Source of the DNA: Candidatus Fermentibacterota bacterium
Lineage (GTDB): Bacteria; Fermentibacterota; Fermentibacteria; Fermentibacterales; Fermentibacteraceae
Length of the DNA stretch: 21,778 nt
Direction of reading: 5' to 3'
Assembly: GCA_012523605.1 (NCBI GenBank)
Contig: JAAYTY010000224.1
Location: forward strand, 1 to 21,778
Positions within the stretch are counted from its first letter, which is position 1. Each line of letters starts with the position of its first letter. A model generated the notes under the pieces. That model saw only the letters and a list, made by a program, of their open reading frames with translations, was not told where the DNA came from and made no database searches. A program made the position numbers and the translations under genes. Below, piece by piece: positions 1 through 8,116 of this stretch.

Positions 1-85
1 GCAGGTCGTTCTCGAGCACCGCCTGCCGGAGTCCGGTCACGCAGGATGGGGCCGAAGCCAGGATGGCAGGGAGCAGGAGCAGCAT
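1..85 (-). CDS. 5' end of a divergent gene, probable lipoprotein or secreted protein (partial)
   Basis: An open minus-strand frame starts with ATG at 85 and is cut by the window edge after 28 codons. It begins MLLLLPAILASAPSC, a short hydrophobic run ending in Ser-Cys. This resembles a signal peptide, possibly a loose lipobox with Cys15, although it lacks the usual basic n-region. A GGAG ribosome binding site lies about 6 nt upstream of the ATG, and no other start codon in this frame lies nearby upstream. It is divergent from the C25 peptidase gene. Function cannot be told from 28 residues. It could also be chance, since short hydrophobic frames occur in GC-rich DNA. Confidence 0.4.
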   Translation of the reverse strand, partial: MLLLLPAILASAPSCVTGLRQAVLENDL

Positions 86-267
86 CGCAGTCTCCGGGTA
101 TGTGGTTGGCGAGAGTATCGCTGGAGCTCTGCCGCCGGGTCAAGCTCCCCGACGGCGGACGGGTATGGACCACGGAGGCGCTGTTTGCTAGTCTATTCGG
201 GATGGATTCATCACGCACCGGGCACGGATGTACGGACGCCCCGGCAGTGATGGGAAGGACAGGAACC
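86..267. promoter_or_regulatory. Divergent intergenic region with possible promoter
   Basis: This 182-nt stretch lies between the putative minus-strand lipoprotein start and the plus-strand C25 peptidase start, so promoters for both should lie here. On the plus strand, TG-C-TAGTCT at 186-194 reads as an extended -10 box about 70 nt before the GTG start. No convincing -35 hexamer is visible. An imperfect GC-rich hairpin (CCGCCG at 132-137 against CGGCGG at 153-158) could be a leader structure. Nothing here is strong enough for a firm call. Confidence 0.25.
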
Positions 268-2658
268 GTGAAAAGGGTTCTTATCGCTGCAGCTTTCCTG
301 GCGGCGGTCGGCGGCGCGGCCGCCGGATCGCTGGAACTGGAGATCCCCTTCGATCCGGGCAGTGTGGAGCTGATCGAGGACGGGATATGCACGATGCCCG
401 TCTTCACGGGCATGTCTCTCGTGGAAGTGGACGGCCTGCCGCGCCTGCCGGTTCTGCCTGTGCGGGTCGCCCTGCCCACGGGGTGCGCCGCCCGCTCGCT
501 GGAAGTGCTGGATGCCGTCTACTCACCCCTCCCGGGCGAACACAGGATAGCGCCGGCGGGACCGCTGGTGCCTCTCTCGCTCATGGATGCCGCCATGCCA
601 TCCGCGCCCGACCCGCACATCTACTCGCTCGACACGCCGTGGCCGGGCGAGAGCTGCAGGCTTTCGGGCTCGGGCGTCGTCTGGGGCATCCCGATGGCAT
701 ATCTCACCGTGAATCCGGTGCGCTGGAATCCTGCGACACTGGAACTCGAGGTTCTGCGTCACCTGTCCGTCTCGATCAGCTTCGAACAGGATCCCGCCGC
801 ACTGACCGTCTCACGCCGGTCGGCGGCCAGCGAGGCTCAGGCGATGGACCTGGCCAGGAGGCTCGTCGTGAATCCCGACGGGGTCTCGCCTTCCGGCGCG
901 GAGCTGGTATGCGAGCGGGATCTCGAATACGGCCAGTACGTCATCATCACCAGCCCCGACTACCTTGCGCAGGCACAGGAGCTGGCCGACTGGAAGACCG
1001 CCAAGGGCGTCCCGGCCGAGGTCTTCACCACTTCCTGGGTCGCTTCGCAGTACTCCTGCTACGACCTCCAGCAGGAGATGAGGGCGTTCCTGGCCGATTG
1101 CCGCGACGAGGGCGCCGACTGGGTTCTTATCTTCGGCGACGACGACAAGGTGGCCGCACGAGACGCCTACATGTCCGCCTACGGCGAGACCGTGAACGCC
1201 CCCAGCGACCTGTACTTCGCCGACAACAACGACACGGCCCCCGGAGCCGACCACTGGGACACGAACAACAACCACGTCTGGGGCGAGCCGGCGGACGACG
1301 TCGACTGGCACCCCGACCTCTGGGTGGGCAGGGCCAGCGTCAACAGCGCCTCGGAGGCCGGCATCTTCGTGGACAAGGTCTTCACTTACGAGAACGTCCC
1401 CGGGACCGACTACTTCGAGACCGGCCCCAGGGAGATGCGCGTGGGCTACTCCACCGGCGTTCTCTGGTACAGCCCCTACTACTCCGGCGCCGCCTCCGCC
1501 GAGATCATTTCCGGCTACATCCCGAGCTCCGTCTGGGAAGAGGAGAAGTGCTACGAGGAGAACGGCAACAGCGGTGCCGTGACGATCGCGATGATCAACG
1601 CCGGACCTCACCACGTCTATCACGCCAGCCATGGAAGCCAGACCTACATGTACACCTCGTACGGAAGCAACTACGGCGTGTCCGACATCATGGCGCAGAC
1701 CAACATCTCGTCCGGCCACCTGCCCGCCATCTGGAACTCCATCGCCTGCTTCATCGGTCAGATAGACGGCTACGAGTGCTGCGGCGACGCCTGGCTCGCC
1801 AGCCCAGGCGGCGGCGGCTTCGGCTGCTTCAACTCCAGGTACGGCTGGGGTCACTACGGTGCCGCGGGGTACGGTCCGAGCGAGCGCATCTGCGAACGCT
1901 TCTACTACGAGCATCTCGTGGCGGGAGTGATTCCCCTGGGTCAGGCCCACCTGGCGAGCATGGACCATTTCTGCCCGCCCGAGGCTCACTCCGACAGCTT
2001 TGACGTGGACGTGCTCGACTGGTGTCTCAAGGAGTACAACCTGCTCGGCGATCCCGAGCTTCCGATGTGGACGGAACAGGCGTCCGGGCTGACGGTATCG
2101 CATCCCTCCAGCATCGGCGGATATGCCGTCGTAACCGTCAACGTGACGGACGGCAGGGCTCCGGTGCAGAACGCCAGAGTCTGCCTCCAAAAGGGCGACT
2201 GGCAGACCGGGGAGGTCTATGTCGTGGGATTCACCGACGCCTCCGGAAGCGTGAGCCTCTACGCCACTCCGGAGAGCACCGGCAACATCACCGTAACCGT
2301 CACGGCGCACAACTACGACCCGTACCAGGGCGTCATCACAGTCACCGGAACCGGTGCGGGGGGCTCGGAGGAGGCGTTCGGACGCCTGGTCCTTCTGCCG
2401 GTGACTCCCTGCCCGGCTAGCTCGTCGGTTTCCATAGCGTTTTCCATCCCCTCGCCCGGCCCCGTGCGGGTCGAGACCTGGGACGTCGCCGGCAGGCTCC
2501 TGGGAACCATCTTCGAGGACGAGCTCGCCGGAGGCTTCCACACCCTCCAGTGGAGCCTCGGCCTGGGTGACGGCGGAGGGCTCCCCTCCGGCGTATACTG
2601 GATAGTCGTGACAGGACCGGGAGGATCGGCATCGGCCCGGGCCGTTGTCCTCAGATAG
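268..2658 (+). CDS. Secreted gingipain-like cysteine peptidase (family C25) with T9SS/FlgD-like C-terminal domain
   Basis: A predicted exported cysteine protease of 796 aa. GTG at 268 is chosen because AAGGACAGGA precedes it and translation from there begins directly with a signal peptide (VKRVLIAAAFLAAVGG, small residues AAAG at the cleavage site). ATG at 250 would add six residues; the frame stays open to 46 but those residues do not look like coding sequence. Residues about 20-215 resemble a propeptide. The C25 domain spans about 220-600, with the likely catalytic dyad His455 in YHASHGSQ and Cys494 in NSIACFIGQ. An Ig-like or CnaB-like domain follows (about 605-700). The last 90 residues form a beta domain with TWDVAGRLL and LPSGVYWIVV, the T9SS or FlgD-like type common in FCB bacteria. 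Substrate specificity is unknown. The link to secretion fits the PorX gene at the other end of the window. Confidence 0.9.
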   Translation: MKRVLIAAAFLAAVGGAAAGSLELEIPFDPGSVELIEDGICTMPVFTGMSLVEVDGLPRLPVLPVRVALPTGCAARSLEVLDAVYSPLPGEHRIAPAGPLVPLSLMDAAMPSAPDPHIYSLDTPWPGESCRLSGSGVVWGIPMAYLTVNPVRWNPATLELEVLRHLSVSISFEQDPAALTVSRRSAASEAQAMDLARRLVVNPDGVSPSGAELVCERDLEYGQYVIITSPDYLAQAQELADWKTAKGVPAEVFTTSWVASQYSCYDLQQEMRAFLADCRDEGADWVLIFGDDDKVAARDAYMSAYGETVNAPSDLYFADNNDTAPGADHWDTNNNHVWGEPADDVDWHPDLWVGRASVNSASEAGIFVDKVFTYENVPGTDYFETGPREMRVGYSTGVLWYSPYYSGAASAEIISGYIPSSVWEEEKCYEENGNSGAVTIAMINAGPHHVYHASHGSQTYMYTSYGSNYGVSDIMAQTNISSGHLPAIWNSIACFIGQIDGYECCGDAWLASPGGGGFGCFNSRYGWGHYGAAGYGPSERICERFYYEHLVAGVIPLGQAHLASMDHFCPPEAHSDSFDVDVLDWCLKEYNLLGDPELPMWTEQASGLTVSHPSSIGGYAVVTVNVTDGRAPVQNARVCLQKGDWQTGEVYVVGFTDASGSVSLYATPESTGNITVTVTAHNYDPYQGVITVTGTGAGGSEEAFGRLVLLPVTPCPASSSVSIAFSIPSPGPVRVETWDVAGRLLGTIFEDELAGGFHTLQWSLGLGDGGGLPSGVYWIVVTGPGGSASARAVVLR

Positions 2659-2677
2659 CAGCAGAGGTGCCGGAGCC

Positions 2678-2705
2678 GCGGGCCCGCTCGACCGAGCGGG
2701 CCCGC
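2678..2705 (+). terminator. Strong GC-rich hairpin after the C25 peptidase gene
   Basis: A perfect 12-bp stem (GCGGGCCCGCTC pairing with GAGCGGGCCCGC) with a GACC loop starts 20 nt after the peptidase stop codon. No T-run follows, so it is not a canonical Rho-independent terminator. It may be an L-shaped terminator, an mRNA 3'-end stabiliser or a partial attenuator before the downstream amidohydrolase gene. Confidence 0.55.
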
Positions 2706-2748
2706 CCGTCGCCGGAACCCCTCGAAGCCCGGCGAGGCCGCGCATAGC

Positions 2749-4044
2749 ATGTCACTGGGCTCGTTCCTGATCGACGTCGGCGCCCTGGCCGACCCATCTG
2801 CCGGATTCGTCCGGGGAGGCTTCAGGATCCGCGTGGAGTCGGGCGTCATCTCCTCCATCGAGAGCAGGAGTCAGGGCAGAGCCGGATCGAGACTCGTGGC
2901 CTTCCCCGGGCTCGTTCAACCGCACCTTCACCTCTGCCAGACCCTCTTCAGGGGGATGGCGGAGGGGCGGACGCTCCTTCCGTGGCTGGAGGAGAGGATC
3001 TGGCCCCTGGAGGCGGCGCACACGGAGGACACCCTGGCCGTGTCCGTCATCTCGGGCGTCCGCGAGCTTATCCGTTCGGGATGCACCGGGCTCGTGGACA
3101 TGGGAAGCGTCGAGGGGTCGTGCATCACTGTCGACATCCTGCGCAGGACCGGCATCAGGGCGGCGGCGGCCAACTCCCTCATGGATGCCGGTCCCTCTTG
3201 CCTTGCGCGCGATCCCGGCTGGCTGGCGGAGGAATCCAGGAGGGTCGCCGCGGCATGCGGAGGTCTCGTGCAGTGGGCGCTCGCCCCCCGGTTCGCCCTG
3301 TCCGCGAGCGAGGCGCTCTGGGAGATGGCCTCCGGATATCCCCCGTCCGTCGTCAGGACCACTCATGCGGCCGAAGCCGCCGGAGAGGTGGCGATGCCGG
3401 TCATCGCGCGGGAGGGAGGCAACATCAGATTCCTGGAGAGGCGCCGCTTCCTGGGCCCGCGGACTCTGCTCGCGCACTGCGTGCACCTCGAACCGGGCGA
3501 GGCGGAGATCATGGCCGCCACGGGCACGTCGGCGGTTCACTGCCCCTGGGCGAACCTGAGGTTGGGAAGCGGGATCGCCGATACGGCGGGTCTGGCGCGG
3601 GCGGGCGTCAGGATCATGACCGCTTCGGACGGCGCGGCCTGCAGCAACAGCCTCGACGCTGCATCGGCGGTGAAACTGGGAATGGGGCTCATGTCGGCGG
3701 TCGCGGGTCCCGGAAGCGTCGATTCCTCGGCCTGGCTGGCCTCGATCACGAGCACGCCCGCCGCGGTTCTGGGATGGCCCTCGGGGCGTCTGGAGAAGGG
3801 GATGTCCGCGGATCTTGCGGTGATCGAATGCTCCGAGAGCGAGGCGGAGGAGCTCGAGTCGGCCTCGGATCCCATCCGCTTCCTGCTGGAGCTGCACTGG
3901 CCCTCGAGGGTCTTGCACACCATATCCGCGGGCCGCTTCCTGATGAGGGACGGTGTGATCTCTTCATCACCCCCCCTGCCCTGCACCGCGGGGGATGCCA
4001 GGCGGCTGGTCCTGGAGCGCGCCGGCCTGGCCGCCGGAGTTTGA
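2749..4044 (+). CDS. Amidohydrolase, SAH/MTA/5'-deoxyadenosine deaminase-like
   Basis: A 431-aa cytosolic metal-dependent hydrolase of the TrzA/AtzA/MtaD branch of the amidohydrolase superfamily. It shows the full metal-binding set: His59-x-His61 in PHLHLCQTLFRG, His206 in RTTHAAE, His243 in LAHCVHL and Asp294 in TASDGAACSN. The LPWLEERIWPLE stretch after the HxH motif is typical of this deaminase branch. The length matches the family. Known members deaminate S-adenosylhomocysteine, methylthioadenosine, 5'-deoxyadenosine, guanine or triazines. The first three are most likely by overall pattern, but the substrate cannot be fixed from sequence. The ATG follows a weak GAGG-like site. The TGA stop ends 1 nt before the priA TTG start, so the two genes are probably cotranscribed and translationally coupled. 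Confidence 0.85.
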   Translation: MSLGSFLIDVGALADPSAGFVRGGFRIRVESGVISSIESRSQGRAGSRLVAFPGLVQPHLHLCQTLFRGMAEGRTLLPWLEERIWPLEAAHTEDTLAVSVISGVRELIRSGCTGLVDMGSVEGSCITVDILRRTGIRAAAANSLMDAGPSCLARDPGWLAEESRRVAAACGGLVQWALAPRFALSASEALWEMASGYPPSVVRTTHAAEAAGEVAMPVIAREGGNIRFLERRRFLGPRTLLAHCVHLEPGEAEIMAATGTSAVHCPWANLRLGSGIADTAGLARAGVRIMTASDGAACSNSLDAASAVKLGMGLMSAVAGPGSVDSSAWLASITSTPAAVLGWPSGRLEKGMSADLAVIECSESEAEELESASDPIRFLLELHWPSRVLHTISAGRFLMRDGVISSSPPLPCTAGDARRLVLERAGLAAGV

Positions 4045-4045
4045 A

Positions 4046-6442
4046 TTGGATGCAGTGCGCCGGCCCCGGCTGATCGAGGTTGCGGTTCCGAGACCGCTGA
4101 CGAGAACCCTGACCTATTCGATCCCCCCCGCGCTCGATGGAGGAGAGATCGTAGGCTGCAGAGTCCTGGTGAGGCTCGGAAAGCGGATCGTGACCGGCTT
4201 CGTATGGGATGTTTCGAGCGAGGCACCCCGCCAGGAGCTGAGGAATATCGAGGACAGGATCGATTCCGCCCCGCTCCTGCCGGGCCCGGTTCTGCGCCTC
4301 GTGCGGTGGGCTGCCTCCTACTACGCGGCGCCTCCCGGGATGATGATGGCAGCCGCCCATCCGCCGGGGCTTCCCGGCACCGCCGTGAGGATGATCATGG
4401 CGCAGGACGGCGCGGTCCCGGAGGGTTTACGGGATCTCCTCCCCGCGGACAGGGCGGTGCCGGTATCGGAGGTGCTTGCCGAATCCGCCCATCCCGTCTC
4501 GACGGAACTCCTGATCGACTCGCTGGAGGCATCCGGCGGGATCAGGACATGGTGGGAGACGATCCGGCGTCCGCCCCGGGCCGCGGACACCCTGCTCCGC
4601 GCCTGCGGGACGGAGCGGGAGCTCCTCGCCAGGGCGGCATCCCTGCGGCAGAGAGCTCCGAGACAGGCCGGGCTGCTCGTTCTCCTCGCCTCCGCCGCCG
4701 GAAAGCTCCCCCTCTCGGAGGCGCGTCGCCGTACGGGCATAGGCCCGCGATCCCTCCGTGCGCTCATCGAGTCGGGTCTGGTCGCCGAGGAGGCAGGAGA
4801 CGCCCCCCGGGAAAGGCGTCTGCCCGGAGGTCCGCCGTCTCGTGCCGCGCTCCCCGAACTCACGGCCGAGCAGTCTGCCGCGGTGGAGGCCGCGGTCTCC
4901 CCATCGGCGAGGGGCGGCCCCGCCATCCTCCTGCACGGCGTGACCGGCAGCGGGAAGACGGAGGTCTACGAGCGCGCCATCGCAGGGGTTCTCGAAGAGG
5001 GGCTGGGCGCCATCGTCCTGGTTCCCGAAATATCGCTGACCCCCCAGCTCGTCTCCAGATTCGACGAGCGCTTCCCTGGACAGGTCGCCGTTCTCCACAG
5101 CGGCCTTTCCGGATCGGAGAGGCTCGAAGCATGGAACGACCTCAGAAGCGGCAGGAGGCGCATAGCCATAGGCGCCCGCAGCGCGGTGTTCGCGCCCGTC
5201 CCGGGAACCGGCCTGATAGTCGTCGACGAGGAGCACGACCAGGGTTACAAGCAGGCGGAGACCCCCAGGTACAACGCGCGGGACCTGGCGGTGGTCAGGG
5301 GCAGGCTGGAGCGGGCCGCAGTCGTGCTGGGGTCCGCCACGCCCTCGCTGGAGAGCTGGCGCAATGCCTGCAGGGGCATCTACAGGCTCCAGAGCCTCAC
5401 GAGCAGGATAGACGGCAGGCCGATGCCCTCCTGCAGGATCGCTGCGGGGGATGAATCGCGGGGAGACCTGCCGGGCGGGATAGCCGACGACCTCGCGAGG
5501 GTGTACGCGGAAGGCGGGAAGTCGATAGTGATGATCAACCGGAGGGGCTTCGCCCCTTCGCTCGTATGCAGGGCTTGCGGCACACCGGAGAAGTGCCCCG
5601 ACTGCGGCATATCCCTCACGTTCCACAAGCGGGGGATGTCGCTCAGGTGCCATTACTGCGGCTTCTGGAAGCCCGTTCCCTCGAGGTGCGGGGTCTGCGG
5701 GGGTGGCTCGTTCTCGCACGAGGGCCCGGGAGTCCAGAAGGTAGAGGAGCTGATTCGGACGAGGATTCCGGGCATCAGGGTTTCGAGGCTCGACTCCGAC
5801 ACCGCGACGGGCGCGAAGTCTCACTGGGAGATTCTCGGCGGGTTCGCCGGAGGGGGATCGGACGTCCTCCTGGGCACGCAGATGGTCGCGAAGGGGCACG
5901 ACTTTCCGGATGTCACGCTGGTGGTGGTGCTGGCCGCCGACATGGGCCTCTCGATTCCGGACTTCCGTGCGGCTGAGAGGGTCTTCCAGCTCGTCACCCA
6001 GGCGGCGGGCAGGGCCGGCAGAGGAGGCGAGCCCGGAGAGGTGATCATCCAGGCGACTTCGGGACACAGGGCCCTGGAGGCCGCCTGCAGGCACGACTAC
6101 CTGGCGTTCGCGGAAGGCGAGCTGCAGGTCCGCAGGGCGCTCGGCTATCCTCCGTTCAGCCACATGGTGCGCTTCCTTTGGAGCGGGCTGGACGCGGAGC
6201 GCACGGAGCGCGCCGCGAGAGCGTCGCTGGGAACCATATCGGTCCGGGGGGTGTCGCTGCTGGGCCCCATGCAGGCCGGGCTTCCACGCATAGGCCGAAG
6301 GTGGAGATGGCACGCCCTGGCCCGGTCATCGTCGAGGAGAGCCCTGGCCGAGTTCCATGCCGCCGTTTCGAAAGCTCACGAGGCCGTCGGCGGTTCGGCG
6401 GTGCGGCTCGACATAGACGTCGATCCCCAGGAGATGCTCTAG
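4046..6442 (+). CDS. priA: Primosomal protein N', replication restart helicase PriA
   Basis: A superfamily 2 DNA helicase of 798 aa that reloads the replisome at stalled forks. TTG at 4046 is chosen because GGAG sits 6 nt upstream and the upstream gene stops at 4044. GTG at 4055 is an alternative. The N-terminal DNA-binding region (about 1-110, LIEVAVPRPLTRTLTYSIP) is followed by Walker A GVTGSGKT (298-305), the DEEH box (394-397), GSATPSLES, and a zinc-binding insert with paired cysteines between residues 508 and 551 (CRACG, CPDCG, CHYCG, CGVCGG). Motifs LLGTQMVAKGHDFP and QAAGRAGR follow. All key helicase residues are present and the length is normal. The gene converges tail-to-tail on the minus-strand operon with overlapping stop codons and no room for a terminator. 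Confidence 0.96.
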   Translation: MDAVRRPRLIEVAVPRPLTRTLTYSIPPALDGGEIVGCRVLVRLGKRIVTGFVWDVSSEAPRQELRNIEDRIDSAPLLPGPVLRLVRWAASYYAAPPGMMMAAAHPPGLPGTAVRMIMAQDGAVPEGLRDLLPADRAVPVSEVLAESAHPVSTELLIDSLEASGGIRTWWETIRRPPRAADTLLRACGTERELLARAASLRQRAPRQAGLLVLLASAAGKLPLSEARRRTGIGPRSLRALIESGLVAEEAGDAPRERRLPGGPPSRAALPELTAEQSAAVEAAVSPSARGGPAILLHGVTGSGKTEVYERAIAGVLEEGLGAIVLVPEISLTPQLVSRFDERFPGQVAVLHSGLSGSERLEAWNDLRSGRRRIAIGARSAVFAPVPGTGLIVVDEEHDQGYKQAETPRYNARDLAVVRGRLERAAVVLGSATPSLESWRNACRGIYRLQSLTSRIDGRPMPSCRIAAGDESRGDLPGGIADDLARVYAEGGKSIVMINRRGFAPSLVCRACGTPEKCPDCGISLTFHKRGMSLRCHYCGFWKPVPSRCGVCGGGSFSHEGPGVQKVEELIRTRIPGIRVSRLDSDTATGAKSHWEILGGFAGGGSDVLLGTQMVAKGHDFPDVTLVVVLAADMGLSIPDFRAAERVFQLVTQAAGRAGRGGEPGEVIIQATSGHRALEAACRHDYLAFAEGELQVRRALGYPPFSHMVRFLWSGLDAERTERAARASLGTISVRGVSLLGPMQAGLPRIGRRWRWHALARSSSRRALAEFHAAVSKAHEAVGGSAVRLDIDVDPQEML

Positions 6443-7326
6443 GAGAGGCCTCCGAAGAGGTCGCCCGAACCGTTCTCGAGGGTCTCCCCCCTCCTGGTCC
6501 AGATCGTCTCCATGATCCTCCTGAGGAGATCCCCTTCCGCCGCCTCGCCGACGCGGCCGAGCGCCTCGTCGAGCAGGGCGGACGCCTCGGTCTCGGCTTC
6601 CTGCCGGGCCTGCGCGGACTGCCGCGAAAGCACGCGCCCGGCCAGCAGATCCGAAGCCCTTCCGGCCATCAGCCCTATGAGGAAGGCCTCGTCCGCTGTC
6701 TCCCGGGAGGCGCCCGCCTCGAGGGCTCCCGAAGCCGAGGCGAATCCGGCGAGCCTGCCGCTGTGCATCCTCCGCACCGCGCCGGAATCGAGGCTGGGCG
6801 GCCGCTCGTGCCCGGCCTGCCCCTCTCCAGGCTCCTCCGGTGTCCTTGCGGCAAGGTCGAGTTCCATCGAATACCCGGCGAGGATGCCCTGGGAACCCAG
6901 GGCTTTCACCGCGTCCCCCAGGAGGATGAGCGCGTGACGGCTGCCGCAGGAGGCGAGGATCTCCAGGGCCAGAGGCACCAGCGCGTCGCCGGCGAGAAGG
7001 GCGTCCGCCTCCCCCGCGATACGCCAGAACTCGCGCCCCGCCGTCTGCTTCGCGGGCCCTTCGAATCCCGGCAGCGTGACATGGCACAGCAGTGCGGCCC
7101 GGAGCAGGCGGGAGGCTACTGCGACGTGCATCACGGAGTCGGGAGCCGCTCCGCACCATGCCGCGGCCCCGCAGGCAAGGAGGCTGCAGTCGTCCGACGG
7201 CGCCGCCGTGCGAACGGCCATCCGGAGGACCTCGGCGAATTCGGGTGAGAGATCCGACGCCCTTCCGGCGATGGCCTCCTCTACGGCCCGGTCGAGGGAT
7301 GCCTTCAGGGCCAGGAGGGTCTGCAC
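6439..7326 (-). CDS. Degenerate polyprenyl-synthase-like protein lacking both Asp-rich motifs
   Basis: A 295-aa, Ala-rich, all-helical protein starting at GTG 7326, with GGGA about 9 nt upstream. The start lies just after the cdaA stop (7328), so it is probably coupled to cdaA. The framework matches all-trans polyprenyl synthases: LLAGDALVPLALEILAS (110-126) corresponds to the conserved LAGDAL helix, GYSMELDLA (151-159) to GGQALDL, and the RRMHSGRLAGF region to the KTxxLF motif. The first Asp-rich motif, expected near HVTLPGFEG (82-90), and the second, expected near GLMAGRASDLLAG (218-230), both lack their aspartates. The N-terminal GGKRLRP is missing too. A protein like this should not bind Mg-diphosphate in the usual way. 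It could be a regulatory pseudoenzyme or heterodimer partner of a true synthase. The fold assignment is my reading of the pattern, not a search result. Confidence 0.65.
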   Translation of the reverse strand: MQTLLALKASLDRAVEEAIAGRASDLSPEFAEVLRMAVRTAAPSDDCSLLACGAAAWCGAAPDSVMHVAVASRLLRAALLCHVTLPGFEGPAKQTAGREFWRIAGEADALLAGDALVPLALEILASCGSRHALILLGDAVKALGSQGILAGYSMELDLAARTPEEPGEGQAGHERPPSLDSGAVRRMHSGRLAGFASASGALEAGASRETADEAFLIGLMAGRASDLLAGRVLSRQSAQARQEAETEASALLDEALGRVGEAAEGDLLRRIMETIWTRRGETLENGSGDLFGGLS

Positions 7327-7327
7327 T

Positions 7328-8116
7328 TCATTCGTTCCCAGTGAGACGCAGGAGCTCCTCGCGGAGAATCTCCTCGCTGTGGGGGCCGTCGAGCTGGCCC
7401 TCGTGGGCGATCCTGAAGTCCCCCGACTCCTCGCTGACGACCACCACCACGGCATCGGAGCGTTCTGCGAGCCCCAGGGCAGCCCTGTGGCGGGCTCCCA
7501 GCTTCATCTTGAACCTGGTGTACTCCGCCAGAGGGAGGAACGTGGAGGCGCGGACCAGCCGGTCGTTGCGGATCACCAGAGCTCCGTCGTGCAGGGGACC
7601 CGGGGGCTGCATCATCGAGACGACGAGCTCGGGCACGACCGGAAGGCGGTCGAGCTCGAGCCCTTCCCTGTAGTAGCTGTCGAGCACCTCATTGCGCTCG
7701 ATGACCATGAGGGCGCCCAGCCTTCGCCTGCGAAGATGAACGCAGGCGTCCACGATCGCCTCCACGGTGTCCCTGCCGGTCCAGGCGGTCCTGCTCCTGA
7801 GCTTCCTGCTCAGGCGGTAGCCCTGTTCGGCGAGGATGTTCCTTATGTCCTCGTGAAAGATGACTATCGTGGTCAGGAACAGCACCCCCGTGAGATTCTC
7901 CAGCAGGAAGCCGACCGCATGGAGGTCGGGGAACACCCTCTTCAGCAGTGCGCCCGCCAGGAGGATGCCGGTGAAGGCCGTCACGACCACCATCGCGGGC
8001 GTCCTCCACACCGAGCGGATCACGGCGCGCACCACGAAGGCCACGATGGCGATGTCGAGGATCTGAAGCAGCCAGAAGCCGTCCCTCGAAAAGATCGCGT
8101 GGCCCAGAGGCTCCAT
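7328..8116 (-). CDS. cdaA: Diadenylate cyclase CdaA (DacA family)
   Basis: A membrane-bound enzyme making c-di-AMP from two ATP. Three N-terminal transmembrane helices (about 14-34, 40-58 and 67-87) precede the DAC domain, which carries PLHDGALV (DGA at 177-179) and GARHRAALGL (RHR at 209-211), the catalytic signatures of the family. The length of 262 aa is normal. The start is ATG 8116, sharing TGATG with the folP stop, with a G-rich site just upstream. The open frame runs to 8494, but those residues are an out-of-frame reading of folP. The folP-cdaA pairing is familiar from Bacteroidetes-type genomes. The regulator usually linked to cdaA in Firmicutes (CdaR) is absent; instead the polyprenyl-synthase-like gene follows. 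Confidence 0.94.
   Translation of the reverse strand: MEPLGHAIFSRDGFWLLQILDIAIVAFVVRAVIRSVWRTPAMVVVTAFTGILLAGALLKRVFPDLHAVGFLLENLTGVLFLTTIVIFHEDIRNILAEQGYRLSRKLRSRTAWTGRDTVEAIVDACVHLRRRRLGALMVIERNEVLDSYYREGLELDRLPVVPELVVSMMQPPGPLHDGALVIRNDRLVRASTFLPLAEYTRFKMKLGARHRAALGLAERSDAVVVVVSEESGDFRIAHEGQLDGPHSEEILREELLRLTGNE

Noticed and set aside
46..267. Longer N-terminus for the C25 peptidase starting at 46 or 250
   Set aside because: Extra residues precede a clear signal peptide and do not look coding; the best ribosome binding site fits GTG 268.
811..2745. Long minus-strand open frame of 644 codons opposite the C25 peptidase
   Set aside because: Low-complexity Gly/Val/Arg translation with no domain signature; it is the antisense shadow of a strongly supported gene in GC-rich DNA.
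4427..6313. Minus-strand open frame of 628 codons opposite priA
   Set aside because: Arg/Pro/Gly-rich with no motifs, while priA on the plus strand has every helicase motif.
6439..7326. Active geranylgeranyl or octaprenyl diphosphate synthase
   Set aside because: Both Asp-rich metal-binding motifs are absent, so a normal prenyl transfer activity is not supported.
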